Shown: positions 45,441 to 54,415, counted from the stretch's first letter. The stretch is 64,000 nt of DNA from Pseudogracilibacillus sp. (GCA_026169815.1 JAPFDT010000017.1:34421-98420), one strand, 5' to 3'. Translations and numbers: made by a program. Notes: generated by a model from the letters alone, not told the origin.

Positions 45441-45833
45441 ATGGAACTACTCGTGTATGGTGCTCCATGTACATCAACAAGAAAAACAAGACAATGGTTA
45501 CAATCACATAAAATTCCTTTTACTTACAAAAACATTGAAAAGGAACCTTTAACGTTACAAGAATTTCGTCACATTTTACATTTAACAGAAGATGGAACAG
45601 ATGGTTTAATTGCAACGCGTTCCAACGCATATAAAGAATTACAACTTGATGTAGATGCTCTACCTTTAAAAGAGCTATATGAATTTATCTATAAACACCC
45701 ACGTTTATTACGTCAACCTATAATTTTAGGTGATAATAAATTACAAGTCGGTTTTGATGAACACGACATTCGTCAGTTCATTCCACGCGAAGAACGAAAA
45801 AAGTTTTTAACCAATATGTTAGCAATGAACTAA
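45441..45833 (+). CDS. Spx-family regulator paralogue lacking the second switch cysteine
   Basis: 130 residues, alignable without gaps to B. subtilis Spx. The redox pair C10-x-x-C13 is here C10-T-S-T13, and R92, next to the switch in Spx, is Q92. G52 and the RNA polymerase-facing TEDGTDxLIxTR and LLRxPII blocks are kept. Spx binds the alpha subunit of RNA polymerase and redirects transcription in disulfide stress. Without C13 this paralogue cannot form the C10-C13 disulfide. Same operon as yidC2, under the TetR-like operator. Confidence 0.9.
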   Translation: MELLVYGAPCTSTRKTRQWLQSHKIPFTYKNIEKEPLTLQEFRHILHLTEDGTDGLIATRSNAYKELQLDVDALPLKELYEFIYKHPRLLRQPIILGDNKLQVGFDEHDIRQFIPREERKKFLTNMLAMN

Positions 45834-45841
45834 CCATATAG

Positions 45842-45881
45842 AAAGAGCTACAACTTAGCTAATGAGTTGTAGCTCTTTTTT
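45842..45881 (+). terminator. Terminator after the spx-like gene
   Basis: AAAGAGCTACAACT / AGTTGTAGCTCTTT, T-run. Confidence 0.9.
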
Positions 45882-46047
45882 AGTTGCTAAAATGTAGTCA
45901 TTGTTCATTCAGGCTATTAATTGCACACTCACATTAGTAATTGCGCACCCCTCTCTTCTTTCTTCACTTTTCTATCTTTCTTTAATTTGTGGTAAGATAT
46001 AGCTTGGTAGTTTTTTGCCAGATTAATTTTGTGGGGGATTTATTCGT

Positions 46048-46956
46048 ATGTGGTTTATATTTTCAATTTGTACAGCACTTGCTTGGGGTGCGGCAAACTT
46101 ATTTTATAAAAAAGGGTCTGATCCATCAGATAAATTTAGTCATTTAAAAATTGTTGTAATGGTCGGGTTTGCGATGGGAATTCACGCTGTATCTTATATG
46201 CTCATTAAAGATATCCAGTTTGATCCATTTGATATGATTCGTTATTTACCGGTTTCGTTCATGTATATTTTGTCGATGACAATTGGTTATATTGGGTTAC
46301 GCTATATTGAATTATCGATTGCGGCTCCCGTACAAAACTCTGCGGGTGCGGTATCTGCTATTTTACTTTTTATTTTCTTTCCTAGAGAAATGCATCCAAT
46401 TGATATAGCAGGGATTATCATTGTTTCCCTTGGTGTTATTACACTGGCAGTATTTGAAAAACAACAAGAAACCGCCGTGTTAAAGTCTGAAAACAAATAT
46501 ATCGATCCGAAGTATCAATTGAGTGTTCTGGCGATTACTTTCCCTATTCTATATGCATTAATCGATGGGGTTGGGACATTTGCTGATGGTATTTACTTAG
46601 ATGAATTAAAATTAATTAGCGAAGACTCTGCCTTACTTGCTTATGAATTCACTTTCTTTATCGTCGCAGTTTTTTGTTTTATTTATGTAAAATTCATCAA
46701 AAAAGATTCATTTTCTGTTTTTAAAGAAAAAGATAAAGGAATCGCCGCTGTACTTGAAACGACTGGACAGTTTTTTTACGTATTTGCGATGGCAGGAAAT
46801 GCAATCATTGCCGCACCATTAATTGCAGCACACGGAATTTTCTCGGTTATTTTATCACGTATATTCCTAAAAGAAGTCATGTCAAAACGTCAATACATTA
46901 TGATTGCGATTATTATGATTGGAATTGTTATGTTAGGATTATCTGAGGAATTATAA
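46048..46956 (+). CDS. EamA/DMT-family transporter
   Basis: 302 residues, ten helices in two halves, each with the EamA-type pattern: TALAWGAANLFYKKG and SIAAPVQNSAGAVSAIL in the first, AAHGIFSVILSRIFLKEVMS in the second. Exports or imports small metabolites; substrate unknown. TGGGGGA site. Single gene with terminator at about 46968-47006 (stem AAAGATGTTTAAACCTGA / TCAGGTTCAAACATCTTT). Confidence 0.85.
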   Translation: MWFIFSICTALAWGAANLFYKKGSDPSDKFSHLKIVVMVGFAMGIHAVSYMLIKDIQFDPFDMIRYLPVSFMYILSMTIGYIGLRYIELSIAAPVQNSAGAVSAILLFIFFPREMHPIDIAGIIIVSLGVITLAVFEKQQETAVLKSENKYIDPKYQLSVLAITFPILYALIDGVGTFADGIYLDELKLISEDSALLAYEFTFFIVAVFCFIYVKFIKKDSFSVFKEKDKGIAAVLETTGQFFYVFAMAGNAIIAAPLIAAHGIFSVILSRIFLKEVMSKRQYIMIAIIMIGIVMLGLSEEL

Positions 46957-46965
46957 CATTCATTA

Positions 46966-47008
46966 AAAAAGATGTTTAAACCTGAGTCAGGTTCAAACAT
47001 CTTTTTTA
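46966..47008. terminator. Bidirectional terminator between EamA and ybjQ-like genes
   Basis: Stem AAAGATGTTT-AACCTGA / TCAGGTT-AAACATCTTT with T6 on the right. Confidence 0.85.
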
Positions 47009-47009
47009 T

Positions 47010-47324
47010 TTACTCTACCACTACTGCTGTGCCATATGCGACAACTTCAGCTGCTGATTCCATAATTTGTGCCGTTTGATAACGCATGCCGATAATAGCG
47101 TTTGCTCCTAAACCTTCTGCTTCTTTCACCATACGTGCTAGTGCTTGTTCACGTGCTTCTTTCATTAAATCGGAATATCCCCTAATTTCACCTCCGACAA
47201 GTGTTTTTAAACTTGCTCCAATATCCCTGCCGACGTGTTTTGATTGAACAGTGCTTCCTTGGACTAACCCTTTAACTGTTTTTATTTCTTGACCGCCAAT
47301 TTCATTTGTTGTGACAATAATCAT
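47010..47324 (-). CDS. YbjQ-family (DUF74) protein
   Basis: 104 residues, family-typical length. It has VKGLVQGSTVQSKHVGRDIG and GEIRGYSDLMKEAREQALARM and the ANAIIGMRYQTA beta strand. Forms pentamers in known structures, sometimes called heavy-metal-binding; function unproven. Probably first gene of nothing else: the next minus gene is upstream. Confidence 0.88.
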   Translation of the reverse strand: MIIVTTNEIGGQEIKTVKGLVQGSTVQSKHVGRDIGASLKTLVGGEIRGYSDLMKEAREQALARMVKEAEGLGANAIIGMRYQTAQIMESAAEVVAYGTAVVVE

Positions 47325-47405
47325 TTAATTCGCTACCCTTCTTTTTAACGAGATTTTTCCTTATCCATGTGTGCAGACAGCTTTGTCCCAGTCTCATTTC
47401 ATCAA

Positions 47406-47558
47406 CTAATCACTTTTGTTTGATTTTTTTAACGTCAGATTAATATTGTTAAGACTAACCAAAATTAATCCGAGCATCACAAAGGTAACAATCTCTCCTG
47501 TAAAAAACGAGAGAACCCCTAATACTAAAATAAACAAGCCGTACAACCAATTATTCAT
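47406..47558 (-). CDS. Small membrane protein, 50 residues
   Basis: MNNWLYGLFILVLGVLSFFT then a second short hydrophobic stretch FVMLGLILVSL and a charged end (KKSNKSD). A strong TTAGGGGGGG site lies 5 bases before the ATG. Two short helices. No family recognised. Lies between the ATL and YbjQ genes on the same strand. Confidence 0.65.
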   Translation of the reverse strand: MNNWLYGLFILVLGVLSFFTGEIVTFVMLGLILVSLNNINLTLKKSNKSD

Positions 47559-47589
47559 GTTACCCCCCCTAATTTATCAACTCTTCTTT

Positions 47590-47883
47590 CTACGGGTCAA
47601 AACGATATGTCTTTAAGTCTATTTTCCCGTTTTCACTCCTTTTCACACCTTCTAGTTCAAGTAATTCTGCTTGTTCGCTTCCTTTTAACGAAATTTCTCC
47701 TTTTGCATTAATAACTCGATGCCATGGGAGTTGATGTTTCTTACTCATTGAATGTAATATCCAGGCCACTTGTCTCGCCCCACGTGGATGATCTGCTAAT
47801 TTAGCAATTTGTCCATACGTCATCACTTTTCCTTCTGGTATTGCTTTAATAATCGCGATAACTTCTTCTGTAAATTGATTCAT
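47590..47883 (-). CDS. Alkyltransferase-like protein (ATL, MGMT fold without cysteine)
   Basis: 97 residues, only the DNA-binding MGMT domain. The PCHR motif of the repair enzyme is P53-W54-H55-R56, so the acceptor cysteine is tryptophan. The helix-turn-helix GKVMTYGQIAKLA and arginine finger (HPRGARQVAW) remain. ATL proteins bind O6-alkylguanine and pass it to nucleotide excision repair. GGGGGAT site before the ATG. Confidence 0.92.
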   Translation of the reverse strand: MNQFTEEVIAIIKAIPEGKVMTYGQIAKLADHPRGARQVAWILHSMSKKHQLPWHRVINAKGEISLKGSEQAELLELEGVKRSENGKIDLKTYRFDP

Positions 47884-47971
47884 CCCTATCCCCCTTCATT
47901 CGAATGTTTAAATAAATGTTTTGCTTATGTCCTTATTCTTGTGTACAGATTTTATAGACATTAAATAATCG

Positions 47972-48148
47972 CTACAGAAACCTACTTCGCTTTCCGAGGG
48001 AACGGCCTCAGCCTCGAATTACAGGACGTACAAATGCAAACATTGCGACAGGACGTCGCGGTTTTAGTTTGCCTCGGAAGCAAACCACTTCCTGCGGGGT
48101 CTTCAGCTCGTTCAGTTTCCTCAGGAGTCTTCGTAGGTTTCTTCCGCT
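47972..48148. repeat. Dispersed palindromic element, copy 3
   Basis: Inverted ends AGAAACCTAC (47976-47985 and 48133-48142). Interior reads GCTTTCCGAGGGAACGG, ACAGGACGTACAAATGCA, GCGACAGGACGTCGCGG, CCTGCGGGGTCTTC: the inverse of copy 2 with different end arms. Fills most of the gap 47884-48248. Confidence 0.8.
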
Positions 48149-48210
48149 AAATTTTATTGCCTCTATTACTTTTCACACTAACATACGGACATCATCTAAT
48201 GTTACTTGTC

Positions 48211-48236
48211 ACATTATGTTATAATTTACATAATGT
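48211..48236 (+). promoter_or_regulatory. Operator overlapping the -10 of the ABC exporter operon
   Basis: ACATTATGT-TATAATTT-ACATAATGT: perfect 9-bp arms with TATAAT in the spacer, 13 bases before the ATG. A regulator bound here would block RNA polymerase. Confidence 0.65.
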
Positions 48237-48248
48237 TAGGAGGATTCA

Positions 48249-49973
48249 ATGAAAACTATATTTACCTTTCTTAAACCTTTTAAATTACATATTATTATTG
48301 CATATACGTTAACACTAGTCGAATTAGCGGCTGAACTTTCATTTCCATTATTTCTTGGGTTAATGATCGACCAAGGCGTTATCCCACAAAACACTAATAA
48401 TATTATGATGTGGGGTGGGATTATGTTAGCAGTAACAATTATATCTTTTATAGCAGGTATTATAAATTCATACTATGCTGCTCATGTAAGTACCGCTTCA
48501 GCTTATAATATTCGTGAAACTTTATTTAATCACATTCAACAATTTACTTTTGAACAATTAAATAAATTTCCAACATCTATGTTAATTACTCGCTTTACCA
48601 ATGACATTCGCCAAATTCAACAAACGCTATTTATGGCGTTACGAATTATGGCAAAAGCACCGTTAATGGTTTTTGGTAGTGTCATTATGGCACTCGTTAT
48701 TAATCCACGGATTGCCTTAATTTTCCTGTTTGTCGTTCCTGTTTTAATCGCCTTTTTATACTGGGTATTAGTAAAGGGGAGCGCTATGTTCAGTAACGTG
48801 CAACATCGTGTAGATGAAGTAAACCGAGTTATTCAAGAAAACATTGCTGGTATGCGAGTCATTAAAGCTTTTTTACGGCGCAACTATGAAATGGAACGAT
48901 TTTCTAAAACGAATGAAGCACTACAAACTGAAACGCGTTTTGCTTTTCGATTTGTAGAATCATCAATGCCGATTCTTTTATTTATAATGAACATGACGTT
49001 AGTGTTTATTTTATGGTTTGGTCATAAACAATCACTTGCCGGAACAGTTGCAGTCGGTGATGTCGTCGCAATCGTTAACTATGCTCTACGCACTGTCATG
49101 ATGATTTCTATGTTTACATTTATCGCTTTAGCCTTCTCTCGTGCAAAAGCATCTAGCGAACGTATTGAACATATTTTACAAGAAAAAGTCGGTGATGAAC
49201 ATATAACAAATGAAAATACTCATCAACCTATTACAGGAAGCATTGCTTTTCATAATGTTACTTTTCATTATCCTAATAGTGCTACAGCGACGTTAGAAAA
49301 TATATCCTTTTCCGTCAAACAACAAGAAACATTAGCTATTATTGGAGCGACAGGATCAGGGAAAACGACATTATTTCAGCTGCTTCCTAGATTATATCAG
49401 CCAACTAGCGGAGAAATCACAATAGATAATAACAATATTCAAACGTATCCAATCGAACAAATTCGCGCTAATATTGGATATGTATCACAAACTCCCTTAT
49501 TATTTTCCGGCACAATTCGGGATAACATTACGTTCGGTTATGAAGCTGCAACAGATGATCAAGTCGTTCAAGCAGCAAAAGATGCGCAAATTCATGAAAC
49601 GATTATGGACTTTACGAACAAATATGATACAGTTGTCGGACAAAAAGGTGTGAATTTATCAGGCGGGCAAAAACAACGCATATCGATAGCACGCGCCTTA
49701 ATTCGAAAACCTTCTATTTTAATGCTTGATGATAGTACGAGCGCACTTGATATGACAACAGAAGCGCAATTACTACAAGCAATCGATTCATACAACAATA
49801 CTATGCTAATAATTACACAAAAAATTTCAACCGCTAAACGAGCTGATCGTATTTTATTATTAGATCATGGTCGTGTGAAACATATCGGAACACACGATGA
49901 ATTAATCGAGACATCTGATTTATACAAAAAAATCATCGTCTCTCAAGCACAAAAGGAGGTTTCTAATGTCTAA
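48249..49973 (+). CDS. Heterodimeric ABC exporter, subunit with degenerate Walker B
   Basis: 574 residues: six-helix membrane domain (residues 1-310) and ATPase. Walker A GATGSGKTT, intact signature LSGGQKQR, but the Walker B end is LMLDDSTS, aspartate in place of the catalytic glutamate. That is the non-catalytic partner type (BmrC/LmrC/YfiB-like). It would export drugs or lipids. Overlaps the next gene by 8 bases. AGGAGG site. Confidence 0.93.
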   Translation: MKTIFTFLKPFKLHIIIAYTLTLVELAAELSFPLFLGLMIDQGVIPQNTNNIMMWGGIMLAVTIISFIAGIINSYYAAHVSTASAYNIRETLFNHIQQFTFEQLNKFPTSMLITRFTNDIRQIQQTLFMALRIMAKAPLMVFGSVIMALVINPRIALIFLFVVPVLIAFLYWVLVKGSAMFSNVQHRVDEVNRVIQENIAGMRVIKAFLRRNYEMERFSKTNEALQTETRFAFRFVESSMPILLFIMNMTLVFILWFGHKQSLAGTVAVGDVVAIVNYALRTVMMISMFTFIALAFSRAKASSERIEHILQEKVGDEHITNENTHQPITGSIAFHNVTFHYPNSATATLENISFSVKQQETLAIIGATGSGKTTLFQLLPRLYQPTSGEITIDNNNIQTYPIEQIRANIGYVSQTPLLFSGTIRDNITFGYEAATDDQVVQAAKDAQIHETIMDFTNKYDTVVGQKGVNLSGGQKQRISIARALIRKPSILMLDDSTSALDMTTEAQLLQAIDSYNNTMLIITQKISTAKRADRILLLDHGRVKHIGTHDELIETSDLYKKIIVSQAQKEVSNV

Positions 49974-51783
49974 TCAATCATTGAAACGACCTTTTCAATA
50001 TGAAAAAATTCCATTAGACGATATTTCACTAGACGAACAAAAAAGTCCAACAAACACGTGGCAAACGATTAAACGTATCGGTTCCTATTTATTACAAAAT
50101 AAATGGCAACTAGTTCACGTCATTATGATGGTAATCGCAAGTGCAGGTCTTGGATTATTAGGTCCATATCTAATCGGAATGGCTATTGACGATTTTATAG
50201 TTACGAAACAAACTGCTGGGTTAGTCACTCTAATTATTTGGTTAATCATTATTTTTATCGGACATTCAACTGCAATCTTTTTACAAAATTACTGGATGGT
50301 AGGTATTGCACAAAATACTGTATTCACATTACGAAAACAGCTCTTTGAACAATTTCACCAACTCCCAATTCGCTTTTATGACGAACGTCAACAAGGTGAA
50401 TTAATGAGCCGAGTTACAAATGATATTGACAACATTAACAACACGTTAAATGAATCAGTTATTCAAATTTTTTCCAGTATCATTACAATTGTTGGAACAT
50501 TGTCTGTTATGTTGTTATTAAGTCCTTTGCTAACAGCTATTACGATGATCATTGTTCCACTCTTATTTATCGGTATGCGCTGGATTACAAAACGAACTGG
50601 ACCACTTTATAAAGTACAGCAACAAGATATCGGCGAATTAAATGGATATGTAGAAGAAGTACTGTCAGGGCAACAAGTTGTCAAAATATATTCCCAAGAA
50701 AAGCAAGTCATTCGTCAGTTCGAAGATAAAAGTAATCAACTACAACATTCTAACTTCTGGACATTAACCTTTTCTGGTTTTATTCCAAAAGTAATGAACA
50801 CATTAAACTTTCTTAGCTTCACACTTATCGCTTTCTTTGGAGGGTTATTAGCAATTAACGGTCACATTACAGTTGGTGTTATCGTGATTTTTACAGAGTA
50901 TGCGAGACAATTTACTCGTCCTCTTAATGAATTATCTAATCAATTTAATATTTTACTTGCAGCAGTTGCTGGTGCAGAACGAGTTTTTAATATTTTAGAT
51001 GAAGATCAGGAAGAATTAGATGAACAAAATGCCATTGAATTACCTCAAACGAAAGGACAGCTTGAATTCAATGATGTTTCTTTTTCATATGGTGATACGC
51101 CCGTTTTACAACATGTTTCGTTCACCGCTAAACCAGGTGATATGATTGCTTTTGTCGGTCATACTGGTGCAGGAAAAACAACTATTATAAATTTAATTTC
51201 TCGCTTTTACGAATATGATAGTGGTAAGATTTTACTTGATAACATTGATATTAAAGATATTAAACGAACAAGTTTACGATCCCATATGGCATTTGTCTTA
51301 CAAGATGCTTTCTTATTCCATGGGACCATTCGTGATAACATTCGCTATGGGCACCTTGATGCAACAAATAATGATATTGTCGAAGCAGCAAAAAAGGCAA
51401 ATGCACACGACTTTATTCGCAAGCTACCTAATGGATATGACACAGTATTAGACAGTGAAGGTAGTAGTATTAGCCAAGGACAGAAACAATTATTAACTAT
51501 CGCTCGAGCAATGATTGCCAATCCTGCAATCTTAATTTTAGATGAAGCAACTAGTAATATTGATACAATGACAGAGTTAGCGATTCAAACCGCTCTAAAA
51601 AGACTCATGCATGGGCGAACAAGTTTTGTCATTGCACATCGTTTAAATACGATTCAACAAGCAGATAACATTATTCTGTTAGAAAATGGACGTATAATAG
51701 AAAGCGGAACACATGATACATTGATGAAACAAAAACAACAGTATTACACATTATTTAAAACAGATGATAGGGAGAATAGATAA
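49966..51783 (+). CDS. Heterodimeric ABC exporter, subunit with altered signature
   Basis: 605 residues with a cytoplasmic N-terminal extension of about 40 before the six-helix domain. Walker A GHTGAGKTT, Walker B ILILDEATS with the glutamate present, signature degenerated to ISQGQKQ. It complements the partner so one ATP site is canonical and the other is not, the pattern of BmrCD/YfiBC. AGGAGG overlaps the end of subunit one. Confidence 0.93.
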   Translation: MSNQSLKRPFQYEKIPLDDISLDEQKSPTNTWQTIKRIGSYLLQNKWQLVHVIMMVIASAGLGLLGPYLIGMAIDDFIVTKQTAGLVTLIIWLIIIFIGHSTAIFLQNYWMVGIAQNTVFTLRKQLFEQFHQLPIRFYDERQQGELMSRVTNDIDNINNTLNESVIQIFSSIITIVGTLSVMLLLSPLLTAITMIIVPLLFIGMRWITKRTGPLYKVQQQDIGELNGYVEEVLSGQQVVKIYSQEKQVIRQFEDKSNQLQHSNFWTLTFSGFIPKVMNTLNFLSFTLIAFFGGLLAINGHITVGVIVIFTEYARQFTRPLNELSNQFNILLAAVAGAERVFNILDEDQEELDEQNAIELPQTKGQLEFNDVSFSYGDTPVLQHVSFTAKPGDMIAFVGHTGAGKTTIINLISRFYEYDSGKILLDNIDIKDIKRTSLRSHMAFVLQDAFLFHGTIRDNIRYGHLDATNNDIVEAAKKANAHDFIRKLPNGYDTVLDSEGSSISQGQKQLLTIARAMIANPAILILDEATSNIDTMTELAIQTALKRLMHGRTSFVIAHRLNTIQQADNIILLENGRIIESGTHDTLMKQKQQYYTLFKTDDRENR

Positions 51784-51785
51784 TA

Positions 51786-52511
51786 ATGGCTAGAAAAGGT
51801 AAAATGTACGAAAAAACGATCAATAGTAAACATTTGGATGAAGAAATGGTTTTAAAAATTTATGAACCAGAAGAATATAGTCCAATGAATCAAAATCAAA
51901 TTGTTATTATGCAAGATGGTGAAGACTATTATCAAATGGGACGTGTCGCAACAGTAAGTGATCGTATGCATGAGGAATATGATTTAGAGAACACTGCTTT
52001 CGTCGGTATTCATTACATTGACCGTTCCGACCGTTTGAAAAAGTACCATCCGTCAGGCGAACAATTTGCTGCATATAAATTATTTCTAATGGAAGAAGTT
52101 ATGCCGATTGTGCAAGAGATTTGTCCCATTAATCCTTTAGGAACGACAGTATCTTTAATGGGCGATTCATTGGCTGGAACAATCGCACTCATGACAGCAA
52201 TTGAATATCCTGAACATTTCACTAACGTTATCTTACAATCACCTCTCGTTGACGAAGCTGTTTTACATGCAGTTGAACATGAACTTGGTGATAACAAACT
52301 CCATATTTATCATTCTATTGGTTTAAAAGAAATAAATGTGCAAACAACAACAGGAGAGACAGTAGATTTTCTAACTCCTAATCAGCAACTATCTGCTCTA
52401 TTAGACAAAAAAGTATCAAACTACGAGTATAAAGAAATTGCAGAAGGAAATCATACGTGGAAATTTTGGCAACAAGAAATGACAGATGTTTTCGAAATGA
52501 TGTTAGGATAA
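51786..52511 (+). CDS. YjcH-like esterase-family alpha/beta hydrolase
   Basis: 241 residues. The nucleophile elbow is SLMGDSLAG (serine in G-D-S), the acid candidate lies after LQSPLVDE and the histidine in EGNHTWKFW near the C-terminus. Like YjcH of B. subtilis, a predicted esterase; substrate unknown. It starts 2 bases after the ABC gene, so it may be the exporter operon's third gene. A GNAT gene follows, as in the yjcF-yjcH arrangement, but the YjcG-type protein is missing. Confidence 0.82.
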   Translation: MARKGKMYEKTINSKHLDEEMVLKIYEPEEYSPMNQNQIVIMQDGEDYYQMGRVATVSDRMHEEYDLENTAFVGIHYIDRSDRLKKYHPSGEQFAAYKLFLMEEVMPIVQEICPINPLGTTVSLMGDSLAGTIALMTAIEYPEHFTNVILQSPLVDEAVLHAVEHELGDNKLHIYHSIGLKEINVQTTTGETVDFLTPNQQLSALLDKKVSNYEYKEIAEGNHTWKFWQQEMTDVFEMMLG

Positions 52512-52540
52512 ATTTAATAACTTATGAAGGAGTGAACTAA

Positions 52541-52966
52541 ATGAAAGTATCAATCATTAATTCTGATGAAACATTACAAACAGCTTTTGACATTCGAAAA
52601 AAGGTATTCGTTGAAGAACAACAAGTACCAATGGAAATTGAAATAGACGAGTACGAGGATGAAGCAATTCATTTCATTTGTTCTGATGGTGAAGAATATG
52701 TTGGGGCAAGTCGTCTTCGTTTTGTTGATGATTATGGAAAATTAGAAAGGATTTGTGTATTACAAGAAGCACGGGGGAAGCATTTTGGAAAATATTTAAT
52801 CGCTGCTATGGAAGAAGAAATTGTTCGTCAAAATATTAAAGAAGCTAGATTAAATGCACAAACCCGTGCTGTCACACTATACGAAAGTGTTGGTTATGAA
52901 GTTGTTTCAGGGGAATTTATGGACGCTAACATTCCCCATGTTGAGATGATGAAAAAATTAGATTAG
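52541..52966 (+). CDS. YjcF-like GNAT acetyltransferase
   Basis: 141 residues, GNAT fold: IRKKVFVEEQQVP, ICVLQEARGKHFGKYLIAAM with the coenzyme A pyrophosphate loop (ARGKHFG), and the ALYESVGY-like TLYESVGYEVV. Acetylates an unknown amine. GAAGGAGTG site; 29 bases after the esterase gene. The 20-bp array begins 45 bases after the stop. Confidence 0.9.
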   Translation: MKVSIINSDETLQTAFDIRKKVFVEEQQVPMEIEIDEYEDEAIHFICSDGEEYVGASRLRFVDDYGKLERICVLQEARGKHFGKYLIAAMEEEIVRQNIKEARLNAQTRAVTLYESVGYEVVSGEFMDANIPHVEMMKKLD

Positions 52967-53010
52967 ACACATTAACAACTAGAGGTTTTCCGCTCTTTAG
53001 GCGGAGAGGG

Positions 53011-53390
53011 GTTTGCTCTCCCACCGTGGACTTTGCTCTCCCGCGGCGGAATTTGCTCTCCCACCATGGATCTTGCTCTCCCACCGTGGATCTTGCTCTC
53101 CCACTGCGGATCTTGCTCTCCCGCGGCGGAATTTGCTCTCCCACCATGGATCTTGCTCTCCCACTGCGGATCTTGCTCTCCCACTGCGGATCTTGCTCTC
53201 CCGCGGCGGAATTTGCTCTCCCGCGGCGGATCTTGCTCTCCCACCATGGATCTTGCTCTCCCACCGTGGATTTTGCTCTCCCACCGTGGGTTTTGCTCTC
53301 CCGCGGCGGATCTTGCTCTCCCATCATGGATCTTGCTCTCCCACCGTGGATTTTGCTCTCCCACCGTGGGTTTTGCTCTCCCGCGGCGGA
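53011..53390 (-). repeat. 20-bp tandem array 2, 19 units, core GGGAGAGCAA on minus strand
   Basis: TTGCTCTCCC recurs from 53013 to 53373 every 20 bases, 19 times without slippage. The other half is one of six modules, read on the plus strand as ccaccgtgga, ccgcggcgga, ccaccatgga, ccactgcgga, ccaccgtggg or ccatcatgga; several contain 6-bp palindromes (CCGCGG, CCATGG). A four-unit 80-bp block is duplicated at 53221-53380. Lies between two convergent genes, in sense with the minus-strand one. Confidence 0.95.
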
Positions 53391-53419
53391 AAGTATATTT
53401 GTATAACAATACAAGTATT

Positions 53420-53707
53420 CTATTTTCTATCCTTTTTCACAACATCTTGTAGTTCTTCATGCTTTTCAAGATAACTTTTAGCAAATGGACATAGTGGGAT
53501 AATTTTTTTATCTTCTTTGCGGGCAAAATCCACAACGTGTTCCACTAATTTACCTGCAATCCCCTCGCCTCTTAATTCATCAGACACTTCAGTATGGTCA
53601 ATAATCAGTTGAGTTGGTCCAACTTCTACATAAGTTATAACAGCTAGAGGATTTTCTTCATTATCCCCTATGTAAAACTTTTGCTCACCACTTTTAATGT
53701 CACGCAT
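53420..53707 (-). CDS. Small GNAT-type acetyltransferase (YjdJ-like)
   Basis: 95 residues, the short Gcn5-like form: LIIDHTEVSDELRGEGIAGKLV contains the acetyl-CoA loop RGEGIAG, then KIIPLCPFAKSYLEKHEE. Related to YjdJ of E. coli-type operons. Shares the strand with the next ferredoxin-CDGSH gene, 18 bases apart. Confidence 0.88.
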   Translation of the reverse strand: MRDIKSGEQKFYIGDNEENPLAVITYVEVGPTQLIIDHTEVSDELRGEGIAGKLVEHVVDFARKEDKKIIPLCPFAKSYLEKHEELQDVVKKDRK

Positions 53708-53725
53708 ATTTTCACCTCTTTTATT

Positions 53726-54127
53726 TTAATTCCGGCATATATCACTATTATCACAAAATGGTTTATTATTTGAATACCCACAGCCACACAGTATCGCTCG
53801 ACTTGTATCTAACATCTTTTCATCCGTTTCAATATTTAAATGACCACGAATAAACAACTTTCCACTTGAGTCTGACTCAATAACAGTTGGTGTACTCGCT
53901 TTTTCGTTCGGTTCCTTATCTTTTCTACGATAACGTAATGCTCCACTCGGACACCTTTCAACAACTTCAGCAACATGATCGGCTGCTTCATTATCAGGCG
54001 ATATCCAAGGTCGTTTATCTACATCAAATACATTTGGTAAACCTTTAACACATTCAGCTGCATGAATACAAAGTTTAACATTAAATTCTACATCTATATC
54101 TTGTCCATTATATGTTCTAAACGACAT
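53726..54127 (-). CDS. YjdI-like ferredoxin domain fused to CDGSH domain
   Basis: 133 residues. N-terminal mono-cluster domain: C20, C26 and C59 in KLCIHAAECVKGLP and ERCPSGALRY. C-terminal CDGSH-type domain: C114-x-C116-x2-S-x3-P-x-C125-D. The fourth ligand, histidine in the C-D-G-x-H motif, is D129 here. CDGSH proteins hold a [2Fe-2S] cluster with three cysteines and one histidine, so cluster binding may be altered. Paired with the GNAT gene as in other bacteria. Confidence 0.85.
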   Translation of the reverse strand: MSFRTYNGQDIDVEFNVKLCIHAAECVKGLPNVFDVDKRPWISPDNEAADHVAEVVERCPSGALRYRRKDKEPNEKASTPTVIESDSSGKLFIRGHLNIETDEKMLDTSRAILCGCGYSNNKPFCDNSDICRN

Positions 54128-54229
54128 AAGTTTATCCTCTCCTTATATCCGTTTCTGATACTCTGTTACATACCCTTATAATAAACATCTCAAACCTTCT
54201 ATACTTGAATCAATAATAACATTTTAGTT

Positions 54230-54300
54230 CAAGGATTTTCGGAGTCATCCTTTTCTCGCCATAGTCTCGATCTCCATTCAAGTAAACTTAGTTATATAAA
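54230..54300. repeat. Shortened copy of the 10.3-kb inverted-repeat element
   Basis: Shares TCAAGGATTTTCGGAGTCAT and AGTAAACTTAGTTATATAAAG with 10333-10396; the left arm is missing. Remaining intergenic DNA to 54415 shows a possible promoter only. Confidence 0.6.
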
Positions 54301-54415
54301 GAATATCATGACTAATCAATCGTATTTTTAATTAGACTTTACTATTATTTATGTATAAAACAAGCTATTGTAGCCATTCTATTCTTACTAGCTATAAAGA
54401 AATGAGGATGTTTGA

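Noticed and set aside
47590..47883. Active O6-methylguanine methyltransferase
   Set aside because: The acceptor cysteine is tryptophan (PWHR), so it is an ATL-type protein.
52926..53474. Six overlapping repeat-rich frames in array 2
   Set aside because: Same artefact of the 20-bp period; mutually overlapping on both strands.
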